64,000 nt of DNA from Nocardia colli (lineage in GTDB: Bacteria > Actinomycetota > Actinomycetes > Mycobacteriales > Mycobacteriaceae). A program made the translations under genes and the position numbers. The DNA lies in NCBI RefSeq assembly GCF_008704205.1, contig NZ_VXLC01000004.1, forward strand, positions 62,001 through 126,000. Direction: 5' to 3'. Positions 53,772-61,547 of this stretch are shown piece by piece (position 1 is the stretch's first letter; each line of letters begins with the position of its first letter). The notes under the pieces are model-generated. The model was not told the DNA's origin and ran no database searches. It was given only the letters and a program-made list of their open reading frames with translations.

Positions 53772-53790
53772 GAACCGTCTTAGACGGTTC
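53772..53790. promoter_or_regulatory. Perfect 19-bp palindrome, probable CGNR operator
   Basis: GAACCGTCT-T-AGACGGTTC, 43 bp before the CGNR start and 41 bp before the epoxide hydrolase start. A related AACCACCTTAGCTGGTT element at 53730-53746 shares the CTTAG core and A-C-C/G-G-T arms. Confidence 0.7.
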
Positions 53791-53831
53791 GCGACAAGTC
53801 CGAGTCGGTTCCACGACGACCAGGAGGTCTC

Positions 53832-54995
53832 ATGCCCACCAGCGACGTGCAAGCATTCGAAGCCCACGCAACCGACGCCGACCTCGATGATCTGCGTGCG
53901 CGACTGGCCGCGGCGCGCCTGCCGGAAGTCGAGACGGTCTACCGCGCCGCGCCCGACCCGCGCCGATGGGACCAAGGCGTTCCGCTCGCCGACCTCGTCG
54001 ATCTCGTGCACTACTGGCGCACCGACTACGACTGGCGCGCGTTCGAGGCGCGCCTCAACCGAATCGGCCAGTTCCGCACGACCATTGATGGTCTGAGCAT
54101 CCACTTCCTGCACCGCCGATCCGCGCGCGCCGGCGCCACTCCGCTGATCTTGACGCACGGCTGGCCGGGCAGCATCGCCGAATTCATCGATGTACTAGAC
54201 GAATTGACAGATCCGAAAGACGCAGGTGCACCGGCGTTCCACGTCGTGGTCCCGTCGCTGCCGGGTTTCGGTTACAGCGACAAGCCGGCCACCACCGGGT
54301 GGGGAACCGAAAAGATCGCGGCCGCATGGGTGCAACTGATGGAAAAGCTCGGCTACCCCGAATTCCTGGCCCACGGCGGAGATTGGGGAGGGGTGATCAC
54401 CACGATCCTCGGCGGCCGTTTCCCGGAGCACGTTCTCGGCATCCACACCACGACTGCGCAATCCCCGCCCGGGCTGACCACCGACGGGCTGACGGCGACC
54501 GAGCGCGCATGGACCGAGGAAACCCGCGACTTCTGGCGCCACCGCGCGGCCTACGCGAAGCAGCAGGCAACCCGGCCACAGACCATCGGCTACTCCCTCG
54601 TCGACTCCCCGGTCGGTCTGCTCGCCTGGATCCTGGACAAGTTCGCCGAATGGACAGACACCAAAGACAGCCCATTCGAAACGATTTCACGAGACCGCAT
54701 CCTCGACGACGTCACCCTGTACTGGCTGACCCGAACCGGCGCATCCGCCGCCCGCATCTACTACGAAAGCCACAACTCACTCGACCCCGAACTCCGAGTC
54801 GACGTCCCATCCGCAATCACCATGTACCCCCGCGACATCGAGAAGTATCCCCGCCCCTGGGCCGAACACCGCTACCGCCAGATCGTCCGATGGAGGTCCC
54901 CCGAATCCGGAGGACATTTCCCCTCCCTCGAGGTCCCCGAGTTTTTCGTCAAGGACCTGCAAGCAGGCCTCGCAGCCGTGCTCGCCGCTAACTGA
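53832..54995 (+). CDS. Microsomal-type epoxide hydrolase
   Basis: 387-aa alpha/beta hydrolase with an EHN N-terminal domain (about 1-110; LADLVDLVHYWRTDYDWRAF). Oxyanion motif HGWPGS, nucleophile Asp in AHGGDWGGVITT (about residue 182), catalytic His in SGGHFPSLE (about 366), acid probably Glu/Asp near 330. Opens epoxides to diols; detoxification or catabolism. Its promoter is shared with the CGNR regulator. Confidence 0.93.
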   Translation: MPTSDVQAFEAHATDADLDDLRARLAAARLPEVETVYRAAPDPRRWDQGVPLADLVDLVHYWRTDYDWRAFEARLNRIGQFRTTIDGLSIHFLHRRSARAGATPLILTHGWPGSIAEFIDVLDELTDPKDAGAPAFHVVVPSLPGFGYSDKPATTGWGTEKIAAAWVQLMEKLGYPEFLAHGGDWGGVITTILGGRFPEHVLGIHTTTAQSPPGLTTDGLTATERAWTEETRDFWRHRAAYAKQQATRPQTIGYSLVDSPVGLLAWILDKFAEWTDTKDSPFETISRDRILDDVTLYWLTRTGASAARIYYESHNSLDPELRVDVPSAITMYPRDIEKYPRPWAEHRYRQIVRWRSPESGGHFPSLEVPEFFVKDLQAGLAAVLAAN

Positions 54996-55010
54996 AGTGG
55001 GCAGCCGATC

Positions 55011-55207
55011 AGGCATCTGGTAAACGGCGACGTGCATCTCCTGCCACCGAAAGACGGCTGGACGCTTTTCGTGCAGCGCTAGAACACCGGCTTCGAAGAT
55101 GGCAGTTGCCGAGCTGCCATCTTCGAAACGGACAAATCAGTCGTCGCCGCCGCATCAGGGGTCGACAGGCATGACAATGCCTATCCCGCCTGCGGGTGGC
55201 CCGGTTG
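55011..55207 (+). pseudogene. NUDIX hydrolase remnant 2
   Basis: The frame reads RHLVNGDVHLLPPKDGWTLF then VQR, an in-frame TAG at 55080, then NTGFEDGSCRA and further on SVVAA. This follows the order of a NUDIX start (NGDVHLLL ... QRQNTGFEDG ... ESVVAA) with a stop and deletions. No start codon or ribosome binding site remains. It differs from remnant 1, so these are two separately decayed genes flanking the CGNR/epoxide hydrolase pair. Confidence 0.65.
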
Positions 55208-55402
55208 ACAAAATGAATGCGGCCGGAGAGGGTGGTGGCGGCCGCCGCAGCGGCGGGTGGGTAGACGAGTGGGGGTTCAATGCTGATTCCTGGGACGCGA
55301 ACGCTGTTCGCATCGGTGACCGATGGTTGTGATAGGTGTCCGCCACTCACGCCCAGCGCACTGTGCCACCTCTGAGTTGCTTGCCATCATATCCGTAAGA
55401 AA
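55208..55402. other. Short intergenic stretch
   Basis: About 195 bp between the NUDIX remnant and the low-GC module. Gly-rich reading frames on both strands look like chance. A drop in GC begins near 55380. Confidence 0.4.
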
Positions 55403-55987
55403 GTGAATGACAGCGTGACGACCCCATTGATCGGTGCGGGACTGTTCGATATGACTCTCGACGAAGGTCATCTCCCGGTCCATGTCGATGTCAACAGAAC
55501 TATCCACGACAAACTGGAACCGCAATACTTCTCCGCTGCGGCGATGACCGGTTATTACGCTGCATTTTGGCGCCAGGAGAGCGCCAATATTGCAGGCGGA
55601 AATTGGTCGGCGTTCAGTGCCATACCCACGCGCCGCGCCGAGATCATCACATTGCTCGATGTGCAGTCGCTGGCGGAATTCGAGGTCGTCCAACGCGCGG
55701 CGTGGGGGCTTGCTGAATTCACCGGATACGGTGCGATGACGGACTTCGGGGTTTCTTCGCTCGCGGTTACCGCAGATCTGGGTCGAATCACCAAGATAGA
55801 AATAGATCAGCGATGGGCGGCGACCACTCAGCCGTCATACATCGCGTACGACATCCTCGACGCCGCGAACCAGATTCGGGAGCAGCGCCCGCGCTTTCAC
55901 GAGAGCGGGACCTGGGCGGATCGGTCGGACGAAGATCTCGAGGCCGAGATCCGAGAATACAAGAACTACCTGACGAGGACCTCATAA
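55403..55987 (+). CDS. YbaB/EbfC-like protein of a T7SS-type module
   Basis: 194 aa, uncertain family. The second half resembles YbaB/EbfC-like proteins found beside actinobacterial ESX genes: SSLAVTADLGRITKIEIDQR, then PSYIAYDILDAANQIREQ. N-terminal region has an aromatic stretch (GYYAAFWRQESANIAGGNWS). No signal peptide. Starts at GTG 55403 (or GTG 55415); its TAA overlaps the next ATG by 1 bp, so the four genes here form one operon. Base composition is less GC-rich than the rest of the window. Confidence 0.65.
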   Translation: MNDSVTTPLIGAGLFDMTLDEGHLPVHVDVNRTIHDKLEPQYFSAAAMTGYYAAFWRQESANIAGGNWSAFSAIPTRRAEIITLLDVQSLAEFEVVQRAAWGLAEFTGYGAMTDFGVSSLAVTADLGRITKIEIDQRWAATTQPSYIAYDILDAANQIREQRPRFHESGTWADRSDEDLEAEIREYKNYLTRTS

Positions 55988-56298
55988 TGCCAGATTTTTC
56001 GGCCGATCTGAACAAGCTTCTCGATGCCGCAGATGCGTGGCAAGACGCAAGCGTTGAATTCAATACATCCGCCGAGAAGGCGAAGAGTATTCAAGAAAGC
56101 CATGCCGAAGTGGTATGGGCAGTATTTCAAGAAGTGTGGACCAGTCAGGTCAAAGCCGCGGAATACCTGAAGAACAGACTGACCGAGGGGCGTGACGAAG
56201 CGAGCGCGATCGGCAACGTGCTGAATCATGTAGCCGCAGTCTACAAAGAAAAGGACGAAAACTTCGCCAACGTACTCATCAAGCTCCAAGGAGAATAG
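55987..56298 (+). CDS. EspC/WXG100-like small helical protein
   Basis: 103 aa, predicted two-helix hairpin typical of ESX substrates: LNKLLDAADAWQDASVEFNT, then EVWTSQVKAAEYLKNRLTEG. The C-terminus has YKEKD (residues 86-90), fitting the YxxxD/E type VII export signal placed after the second helix. No signal peptide. No central WxG is present; the PF10824 (EspC-like) type is closer than true WXG100. Probably pairs with the next gene product. Confidence 0.7.
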   Translation: MPDFSADLNKLLDAADAWQDASVEFNTSAEKAKSIQESHAEVVWAVFQEVWTSQVKAAEYLKNRLTEGRDEASAIGNVLNHVAAVYKEKDENFANVLIKLQGE

Positions 56299-56300
56299 TA

Positions 56301-57149
56301 GTGGCTCCCTCGAAGACTCTCGACGAAATCAATACTACGCTCCAGTCGTTTTCGGATCAGATCACCAAGGTCAGGCAAACTCCGGACGATGTCGACGAAG
56401 CATTCAAGAAGTTGGCCATAGCGGCGGCCGCTTCGGAAGGCGCGTCATTCGGCGGGATCCTCGGTGGCGTTGTCGGCGGGATCTACGGCTCGATGACCGA
56501 AGATGATTTCACGGGTACGATGAGTGCCAAGAAAGAAGAAATCAAGAACCTGATCAAAACACTACTGGAGAAGCTGGCTTCCGCCATCGAAGCGCTGAAG
56601 GCGCCGATTGCCCTGCTGCAGACAAGCGGAGATTGGCTGGATCTGAAGACCAAGATCGGAGCCGCTCAGAACAACGAGGTAGTCCGCGGCGATCTCACCG
56701 GTAAGTGGCAGGGCTCGGCGGCCGACAGCTATCGGGCCGCACGTATGGTCCAAGACACTGCATTGGACTCCGTAAAAGGTATCTGCGACACTGTCAACAC
56801 GCAGCTGCTCAAGGTATCCGACGCTTCATGGACATTCTATTCCGAGGTCGCGGCGCAGCTGGTTGATTTTCTCGCGAGCCTGGCCACCGCAATTGGTAAA
56901 ATTGCGGCCGTAATTTCGTCTCCGATCGGCATCTCGGACTGCATCGATCTCATCAAGAAGATGATCACATTCGCGGTGAACGCGTTCACGACGTTAACCT
57001 CTGCTCTCCGTACCGAAGTCGCCGCGATCGATTCCATATCGGCGGCCACGGCCAACCCGAAGGGCCTGCTGAACAACAAGTGGCCCCGGACTGCCACCAC
57101 CGATCTGGACATCAATTCGCCGAACAATGAGAAATGGAAGGCGCAATGA
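56301..57149 (+). CDS. Helical protein with a WxG motif, probable T7SS cargo
   Basis: 282 aa, almost entirely helical. Gly-rich hinge at about 45-64 (EGASFGGILGGVVGGIYGSM), then a long helix, then VVRGDLTGKWQGSAADSYRA with WQG at 136-138, the hallmark turn of WXG/PPE-like hairpins. A hydrophobic region (about 185-230) could insert in a membrane. Starts GTG 56301 behind CAAGGAG. I see no enzymatic toxin domain. Likely a partner or larger substrate of the preceding small protein. Confidence 0.68.
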   Translation: MAPSKTLDEINTTLQSFSDQITKVRQTPDDVDEAFKKLAIAAAASEGASFGGILGGVVGGIYGSMTEDDFTGTMSAKKEEIKNLIKTLLEKLASAIEALKAPIALLQTSGDWLDLKTKIGAAQNNEVVRGDLTGKWQGSAADSYRAARMVQDTALDSVKGICDTVNTQLLKVSDASWTFYSEVAAQLVDFLASLATAIGKIAAVISSPIGISDCIDLIKKMITFAVNAFTTLTSALRTEVAAIDSISAATANPKGLLNNKWPRTATTDLDINSPNNEKWKAQ

Positions 57150-57676
57150 ACGTCGTACGGAGCGCAGGCATGGCGGCGGTGGCGATATGTCTCGCAAGTT
57201 GCGGAACGCAGTCGAATTCGCCCGCCGATCCGAGCACCGCTCCGGTGAATACGCACAGCCTTCAGGAGCTGTGCGACTCCCCGAAGCAGTTCTTCGCGAC
57301 AGAATTCCACGCCGACAATCTCAAAATCGGCACAGTGACCGGGACGCCGTTGAGTGAGCGTATCGGCCAGAACAATCAATGCACCTACCACACTGCCGAT
57401 GACAAGTACCTCGGGTACCTCTATCTGGACGCGCCGACGGGTGCTCCCGCTCCGAGTGCCCCGCCCATTCCCACTCGATTGACCGTCGACGGTGTCGCCG
57501 TCACCGAAACGCCCGAACCGCTACCGACCTACCTGGAGTCGAGGTTCACCCCACTTCGGTTGTCCGCCACCATCGATGGATGGAAGGGGCAGTTCTACTT
57601 CCTCGGCGGCGAAGATCCGACGATACAAGCGGCTGCCCGAGTATTGGTCAACACGGTCAAGACGCTGAAGAGCTGA
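57146..57676 (+). CDS. DUF3558-like lipoprotein
   Basis: 176 aa. Signal peptide MNVVRSAGMAAVAICLASCG with lipobox LASC (Cys19). The mature domain has LQELCDSPKQFFATEF and NNQCTYHTADDKYLGYLY, a Cys pair typical of DUF3558-type lipoproteins of Nocardia and Mycobacterium. ATG start overlaps the stop of the preceding gene (ATGA). As an exported lipoprotein in the same operon it may receive or retain the cargo at the cell surface. Confidence 0.75.
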   Translation: MNVVRSAGMAAVAICLASCGTQSNSPADPSTAPVNTHSLQELCDSPKQFFATEFHADNLKIGTVTGTPLSERIGQNNQCTYHTADDKYLGYLYLDAPTGAPAPSAPPIPTRLTVDGVAVTETPEPLPTYLESRFTPLRLSATIDGWKGQFYFLGGEDPTIQAAARVLVNTVKTLKS

Positions 57677-57681
57677 TGAGT

Positions 57682-58620
57682 TCAGCTGAAGTGGGCGATG
57701 GAGAGTAGGCCGGCGGTTACGCAGTAGGTGGCGAAGGGGAGGAGGGTGCGGGTTTGGAAGTAGCGTTCGAGGAAGCGGACGGCTAGCCAGGAGGAGAGGC
57801 CGGAGGCTAGGGCGCCGAGGAGGATTGGTCCGCGGATGCCGATGGTTTCGGGGCCGGTGAGTTCGGGGACTTCGAGGAGGCCTGCGCCGAGGATTGCCGG
57901 GGTAGCCAGGAGGAAGGCGAATTTGGCGGCGTGGTCGTTTTCCAGGCCGCGCCAGAGGCCGCCGACCATGGTGAGGCCGGCCCGGCTGAAGCCGGTGAGG
58001 AGGGCGCCGGCCTGGGCGAAGCCGATGCCGATGGCGTCGCTGAGGTCGAGGGCGGCGAGCTTGCGGTCGGAGGGGCGGGGTGGGGGCGCCTCGAGGGTGA
58101 GAACCGTTGTGCGGGTTTGCTGCCGGGCGAAGCGACGGCCGTATTCGGCCAGGGTCGGTTCGTTGCGGCGGCGCAGGCCCTCGCCGATGAGCAGCACGAT
58201 GCCGTTGAGCACCAGGAAGATGCTGGCACAGATGGGGGCGGCGAACAGGGCGTGTAGCGGATGTTCGAGCAGCGGGCCGAGGATGCCGACGGGGATGGTG
58301 GCGATCACGATCAGCAGCGCCAATCGTTGTGCGACGGTGTCGAGTCGGCCGGTTCGCAGGGTGGTGACGAGACCGACGACGATGCTGCACCAGGTGCGCC
58401 AGTAGTAGCCGAGCAGCGCCAAGGCAGTTGCCACGTGTAAGGCCACCACAAACGCCAGATATGGTGTGCCCGTGGGTGATTCGCCCGAGTTGACCAGTTT
58501 CTGCCAATCACCGCCGACCCAGGCCGCGATCAGCACGGAATGTCCGAGGCTGGAGATCGGGAACAGTTCGGTGACTCCCTGCACCACGCCGATGACCGTC
58601 GCTTGAAAGTAGGTGAGCAC
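57682..58620 (-). CDS. uppP: Undecaprenyl-diphosphatase-like membrane protein (UppP/BacA)
   Basis: 312 aa, about eight membrane helices. The two active-site motifs are present with changes: GVVQGVTELFPISSLGHSVL (usual EGxTEFLPVSSTGH) and GFSRAGLTMVGGLWRG (usual PGxSRSGxT). A 35-residue cytoplasmic insert lies about 165-200. Recycles the lipid carrier for peptidoglycan and confers bacitracin tolerance by family knowledge; with its altered motif it may be a paralogue of the housekeeping enzyme. GTG start. Convergent with the lipoprotein gene. Confidence 0.85.
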   Translation of the reverse strand: MLTYFQATVIGVVQGVTELFPISSLGHSVLIAAWVGGDWQKLVNSGESPTGTPYLAFVVALHVATALALLGYYWRTWCSIVVGLVTTLRTGRLDTVAQRLALLIVIATIPVGILGPLLEHPLHALFAAPICASIFLVLNGIVLLIGEGLRRRNEPTLAEYGRRFARQQTRTTVLTLEAPPPRPSDRKLAALDLSDAIGIGFAQAGALLTGFSRAGLTMVGGLWRGLENDHAAKFAFLLATPAILGAGLLEVPELTGPETIGIRGPILLGALASGLSSWLAVRFLERYFQTRTLLPFATYCVTAGLLSIAHFS

Positions 58621-59382
58621 CGCGACGAGTTTCGCATGTGCTCGACGGCAACTCGACGGGACCCCAGGCGTCGACCGTTATGCCCGAATCCGGTTTCCCC
58701 CAGTGACTTTCGTCCGATTCGAGTCCACTGATTGTTCACCGCGAACGGCCTCGACAAGATCACGAACTTCGAGCAGAATGCCGCCGGATCGGATCACCCC
58801 AGACCACGCAGGAACTGGCGCAGATCCTCGTGCACGCGGACGCGTTCGGGCCCATCGCCGTTTCGCCGGTCGGCAACAACGCCACCGGCCGCTGATGTGC
58901 CGCGCGCATCGGATAACCTGCCGCCCTTGCCGATTCGCCGAGCCTATTGGCGGCCGCATAGCTCCGGCTTGCCGCCGACGCGGCCATGGCCGCACGGGCC
59001 GCCGTCGAAAAGCTCCTGAGCTGCTGAAATGCCCAGCCCTGTCACACCTGGCCGCGCTGCTTCGTCAATGCAGTACCGGGCAACGAACCGCACCGAAGAA
59101 TGAGGAAAGAAGTCATGATCACACACTGCAACCCCGGTCGATCCGCTGCCCGACGATTCGCACCTCCGAATCCAATCGCCCTGTCGCCCTGGCTGATCAG
59201 GCCGCCGGAACGCTGCTGAGTCTGCGGGGCCGATTCGCCGCTCTCACCTTCGTCTCCTGGTCCTTGCGCTCATCCGCGCAACGCGACCCCAAGCCGCTGC
59301 GGTTGCTGTCCAGCCGCGGCTGATCCATTCGGCACGGACCCGACACCGTGCCGCACCAATTTCTGAAAGTTAGGAAACAGTC
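58621..59382. other. 760-bp region without a clear gene
   Basis: Between the uppP start and the FAD oxidoreductase. A 236-codon plus-strand frame exists but is Arg-rich with no family signal. A short stretch ending ELAQILVHADAFGPIAVSPV (58810-58890) looks protein-like without a start codon and may be a remnant. A 34-aa ORF with a good ribosome binding site is listed separately. Promoters for both flanking genes should be here. Confidence 0.5.
59115..59219 (+). CDS. Possible 34-aa ORF upstream of the FAD oxidoreductase
   Basis: Begins MITHCNPGRSAARRFAPPNP and ends RPPERC, with AGGAAAG 6 nt upstream of its ATG. It has two Cys and five Pro. It could be an upstream leader peptide for the oxidoreductase 160 bp later or a chance frame. 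Confidence 0.2.
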   Translation: MITHCNPGRSAARRFAPPNPIALSPWLIRPPERC

Positions 59383-60690
59383 ATGTCTTTCGCAGATCTA
59401 CGCAATGTTGTCCAGGGCCGGGTGCTGGTGCCCGGCGACGAGGGATTCGCCGCCATCGCCCAGCCGTGGAACCTCACGGTCGCCCAGCCGGTGGCCGCGG
59501 TGGTCGAGGTCGCCGACGCGGCGGATGTGGCCGCCGTGGTGGCCTACGCCCGGGCGGCGAACATTCCGGTGGCCGCGCAGCCGACCGGGCACGGGGCCAA
59601 CGGTGGGCTCGAGGAGGCGATCCTGGTGCGCACCAACCGGTTGAACAGCGTCGAGATCGACGCCGAACAGCGCCTCGCCAAGGTCGGCGCCGGCGCGAAC
59701 TGGGGCCAGGTGCAGGCCGCGGCGGGTGCGTACGGACTCACCGGGCTGGCGGGGAGCAACCCGGCGGTCGGTGTCACCGGCTACACCCTCGGCGGCGGCC
59801 TGAGCTGGTTCGGGCGCAAGTACGGCTGGGCCTCGGATGCGGTGCGCGCGTTCGAGATCGTCGACGCGGACGCCGAGCGGGTGCGGGTCACCGCGGCGAC
59901 CGACCCGGAGCTGTTCTGGGCGCTGCGCGGTGGCGGCGGCGACTTCGCCGTGGTGACCGGGCTCGAATTCGACCTGTTCCCGGCGCCGGGCCTGTACGGC
60001 GGCCGGGTGATGTGGCCGGGCGCCCGCACCGCGGAGGTGTTCGAGCTGTTCCAGACCATCACCGCCACCGCGCCCGCGGAACTCTCGGTGTGGTTCAACC
60101 GATTCCAGTTCCCCGACGCGCCGCCGATGGTCGCGCTGGACGCCGCCTACCTCGGCGATCCCGAGGTGGGCCGGGCCTTGCTCGCCCCGCTGGACGCGCT
60201 CGGCGGCGCGATCGCGGACACCCGCGGCGAACTGGCGGTGGCCGATCTCGGCGAGATCGCCGCGGAGCCGACCGAGCCGAGCCCGTCGCTGTCCGGCGCC
60301 GAACTGCTCACCGATCTCGGCGACGCGGTGGTGAAGACCCTGCTCGACGACCCCGTCGCGCCGCTGATGAACATCCAGATCCGCCACCTCGGCGGCGCGC
60401 TGGCGGCCGGTTCGGACGCGGCCGCGCGTGGCCCGGTGGCCGAGCCCTACCTGCTGTACCTGTTCGGCCTCGGTCTGCCGCAGCTCGCGGACGCGGTGCG
60501 GGCCAGGCAGGCCGAGATCGTCTCGGCGATCGCCGGTCACCTCGGCGGGCCGAAGCCGTACACCTTCCTCGGCCCGCTCGACACCGCCGCCGCGGCCTTC
60601 GACGACGCCACCCTGTCCCGCCTGCGCGCGATCAAGCGCGCCCGCGACCCGCAGTCGGTGATCCGCTCGAACTACCCGGTGCTCGGGTAA
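59383..60690 (+). CDS. FAD-binding (berberine bridge-type) oxidoreductase
   Basis: 435 aa. PCMH FAD domain (about 30-210) with QPTGHGANGG, where His is the usual site of covalent 8-alpha-histidyl FAD; the second, Cys attachment found in bicovalent enzymes is absent (LAGSNPAVGVTGYTLGGG). Substrate domain and C-terminal BBE segment AIKRARDPQSVIRSNYPVLG. ATG start behind TTAGGAAA. Oxidises an unknown alcohol, sugar or alkaloid-like substrate. The downstream TetR gene may regulate it. Confidence 0.92.
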   Translation: MSFADLRNVVQGRVLVPGDEGFAAIAQPWNLTVAQPVAAVVEVADAADVAAVVAYARAANIPVAAQPTGHGANGGLEEAILVRTNRLNSVEIDAEQRLAKVGAGANWGQVQAAAGAYGLTGLAGSNPAVGVTGYTLGGGLSWFGRKYGWASDAVRAFEIVDADAERVRVTAATDPELFWALRGGGGDFAVVTGLEFDLFPAPGLYGGRVMWPGARTAEVFELFQTITATAPAELSVWFNRFQFPDAPPMVALDAAYLGDPEVGRALLAPLDALGGAIADTRGELAVADLGEIAAEPTEPSPSLSGAELLTDLGDAVVKTLLDDPVAPLMNIQIRHLGGALAAGSDAAARGPVAEPYLLYLFGLGLPQLADAVRARQAEIVSAIAGHLGGPKPYTFLGPLDTAAAAFDDATLSRLRAIKRARDPQSVIRSNYPVLG

Positions 60691-60698
60691 CACCTGCG

Positions 60699-60731
60699 AA
60701 TGCCCCGTCTGCCCTGGGTAGACGGGGCATT
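60699..60731 (+). terminator. Terminator after the FAD oxidoreductase
   Basis: AATGCCCCGTCT / AGACGGGGCATT perfect 12-bp stem with a 9-nt loop, 8 bp after the stop codon. Confidence 0.85.
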
Positions 60732-60806
60732 CGGGCACGGTCTCAGGTGCGACACGTCCTGCCGCTGTTGTTGGGCGGCGGTGCCGGGTGGTGCCACGAT
60801 GGGCCG

Positions 60807-61457
60807 ATGAGCACCGATGTGCAGATGTTCCTCACTGCCGCGGCCGCGGGGGTCGTGGCCGGGTCCGGTGCTGATCAGGGGGCTGATGGGAGCCGTGGGC
60901 GGGTTCTGGACGCGGCGGTGACGGAGGCGGCCCAGGGTCTGCACGGGCTCACCATGGATCGGGTGAGCCGCCGTGCGGGGGTCAATCGCGCCACCATCTA
61001 CCGCCATTTCGGCGACCGGGACGGCCTGCTGGAGGCGCTCGCGGCCAGGGAAGGCTGGCGCATCGCGTCGGCGATCACCGAGGCGGCGGGCTCGATTGCC
61101 GACCCCTACGATCGTTTCATCGAATCCTGTTCGCTGGCAATACATCTGATCCAGAATCACCCGATCGTGCAGCGTACGGCGCGGATGGAACCGCAAGCCT
61201 TGATCGAGGCGGGCCTTGCTGGCGACGCCGGAATGCTGCGCATCGGTTCGCAATTCATCGCCGCGGGCATTGTGGAGGCGCAGGCTCAGGGCGCTGCCCG
61301 CCACGTCGACCCCGAACTCGCGGGCGAAACCGTGGCCCGCCTGCTCGCGTCCTTCGTCCTGCTGCCGGGCGGGGCAATCGATCTCGAGAACGAACCCGCG
61401 GTCCGCCGCTACATCGAGGGCACGCTGGCGCCGATGGTCCTCGGGCCGCGCCCCTGA
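60807..61457 (+). CDS. TetR-family regulator
   Basis: 216 aa. After about 25 linker residues the HTH spans 30-80: RGRVLDAAVTEAAQGLHGLT, MDRVSRRAGVNRATIYRHFG, DRDGLLEALA. C-terminal helical domain with SCSLAIHLIQNHPIVQ. ATG chosen for its position; GTG alternatives upstream lie in the terminator region. Separated from the FAD gene by a terminator, so it has its own promoter. Confidence 0.9.
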   Translation: MSTDVQMFLTAAAAGVVAGSGADQGADGSRGRVLDAAVTEAAQGLHGLTMDRVSRRAGVNRATIYRHFGDRDGLLEALAAREGWRIASAITEAAGSIADPYDRFIESCSLAIHLIQNHPIVQRTARMEPQALIEAGLAGDAGMLRIGSQFIAAGIVEAQAQGAARHVDPELAGETVARLLASFVLLPGGAIDLENEPAVRRYIEGTLAPMVLGPRP

Positions 61458-61547
61458 GCAGTACCTGAGCGACCGGCCCGGTGGAGGCGATCCCACGACT
61501 CAACGCCTCTACCGGACCGATCGAGTCAGCCGATCAGCCGTGGGTCA

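Noticed and set aside
55099..55332. 77-codon Gly-rich ORF
   Set aside because: It begins inside the NUDIX remnant, has no ribosome binding site, and shows no recognisable domain.
58613..59323. 236-codon plus-strand frame upstream of the FAD oxidoreductase
   Set aside because: It starts within the uppP start region, is Arg/Pro/Ser-rich, and lacks domain signals and a consistent ribosome binding site.
59466..61457. 663-codon frame spanning the FAD oxidoreductase and the TetR gene
   Set aside because: Its first 430 codons are an Arg-rich shadow of the oxidoreductase; only the last 216 codons (from 60807) are the real TetR gene.
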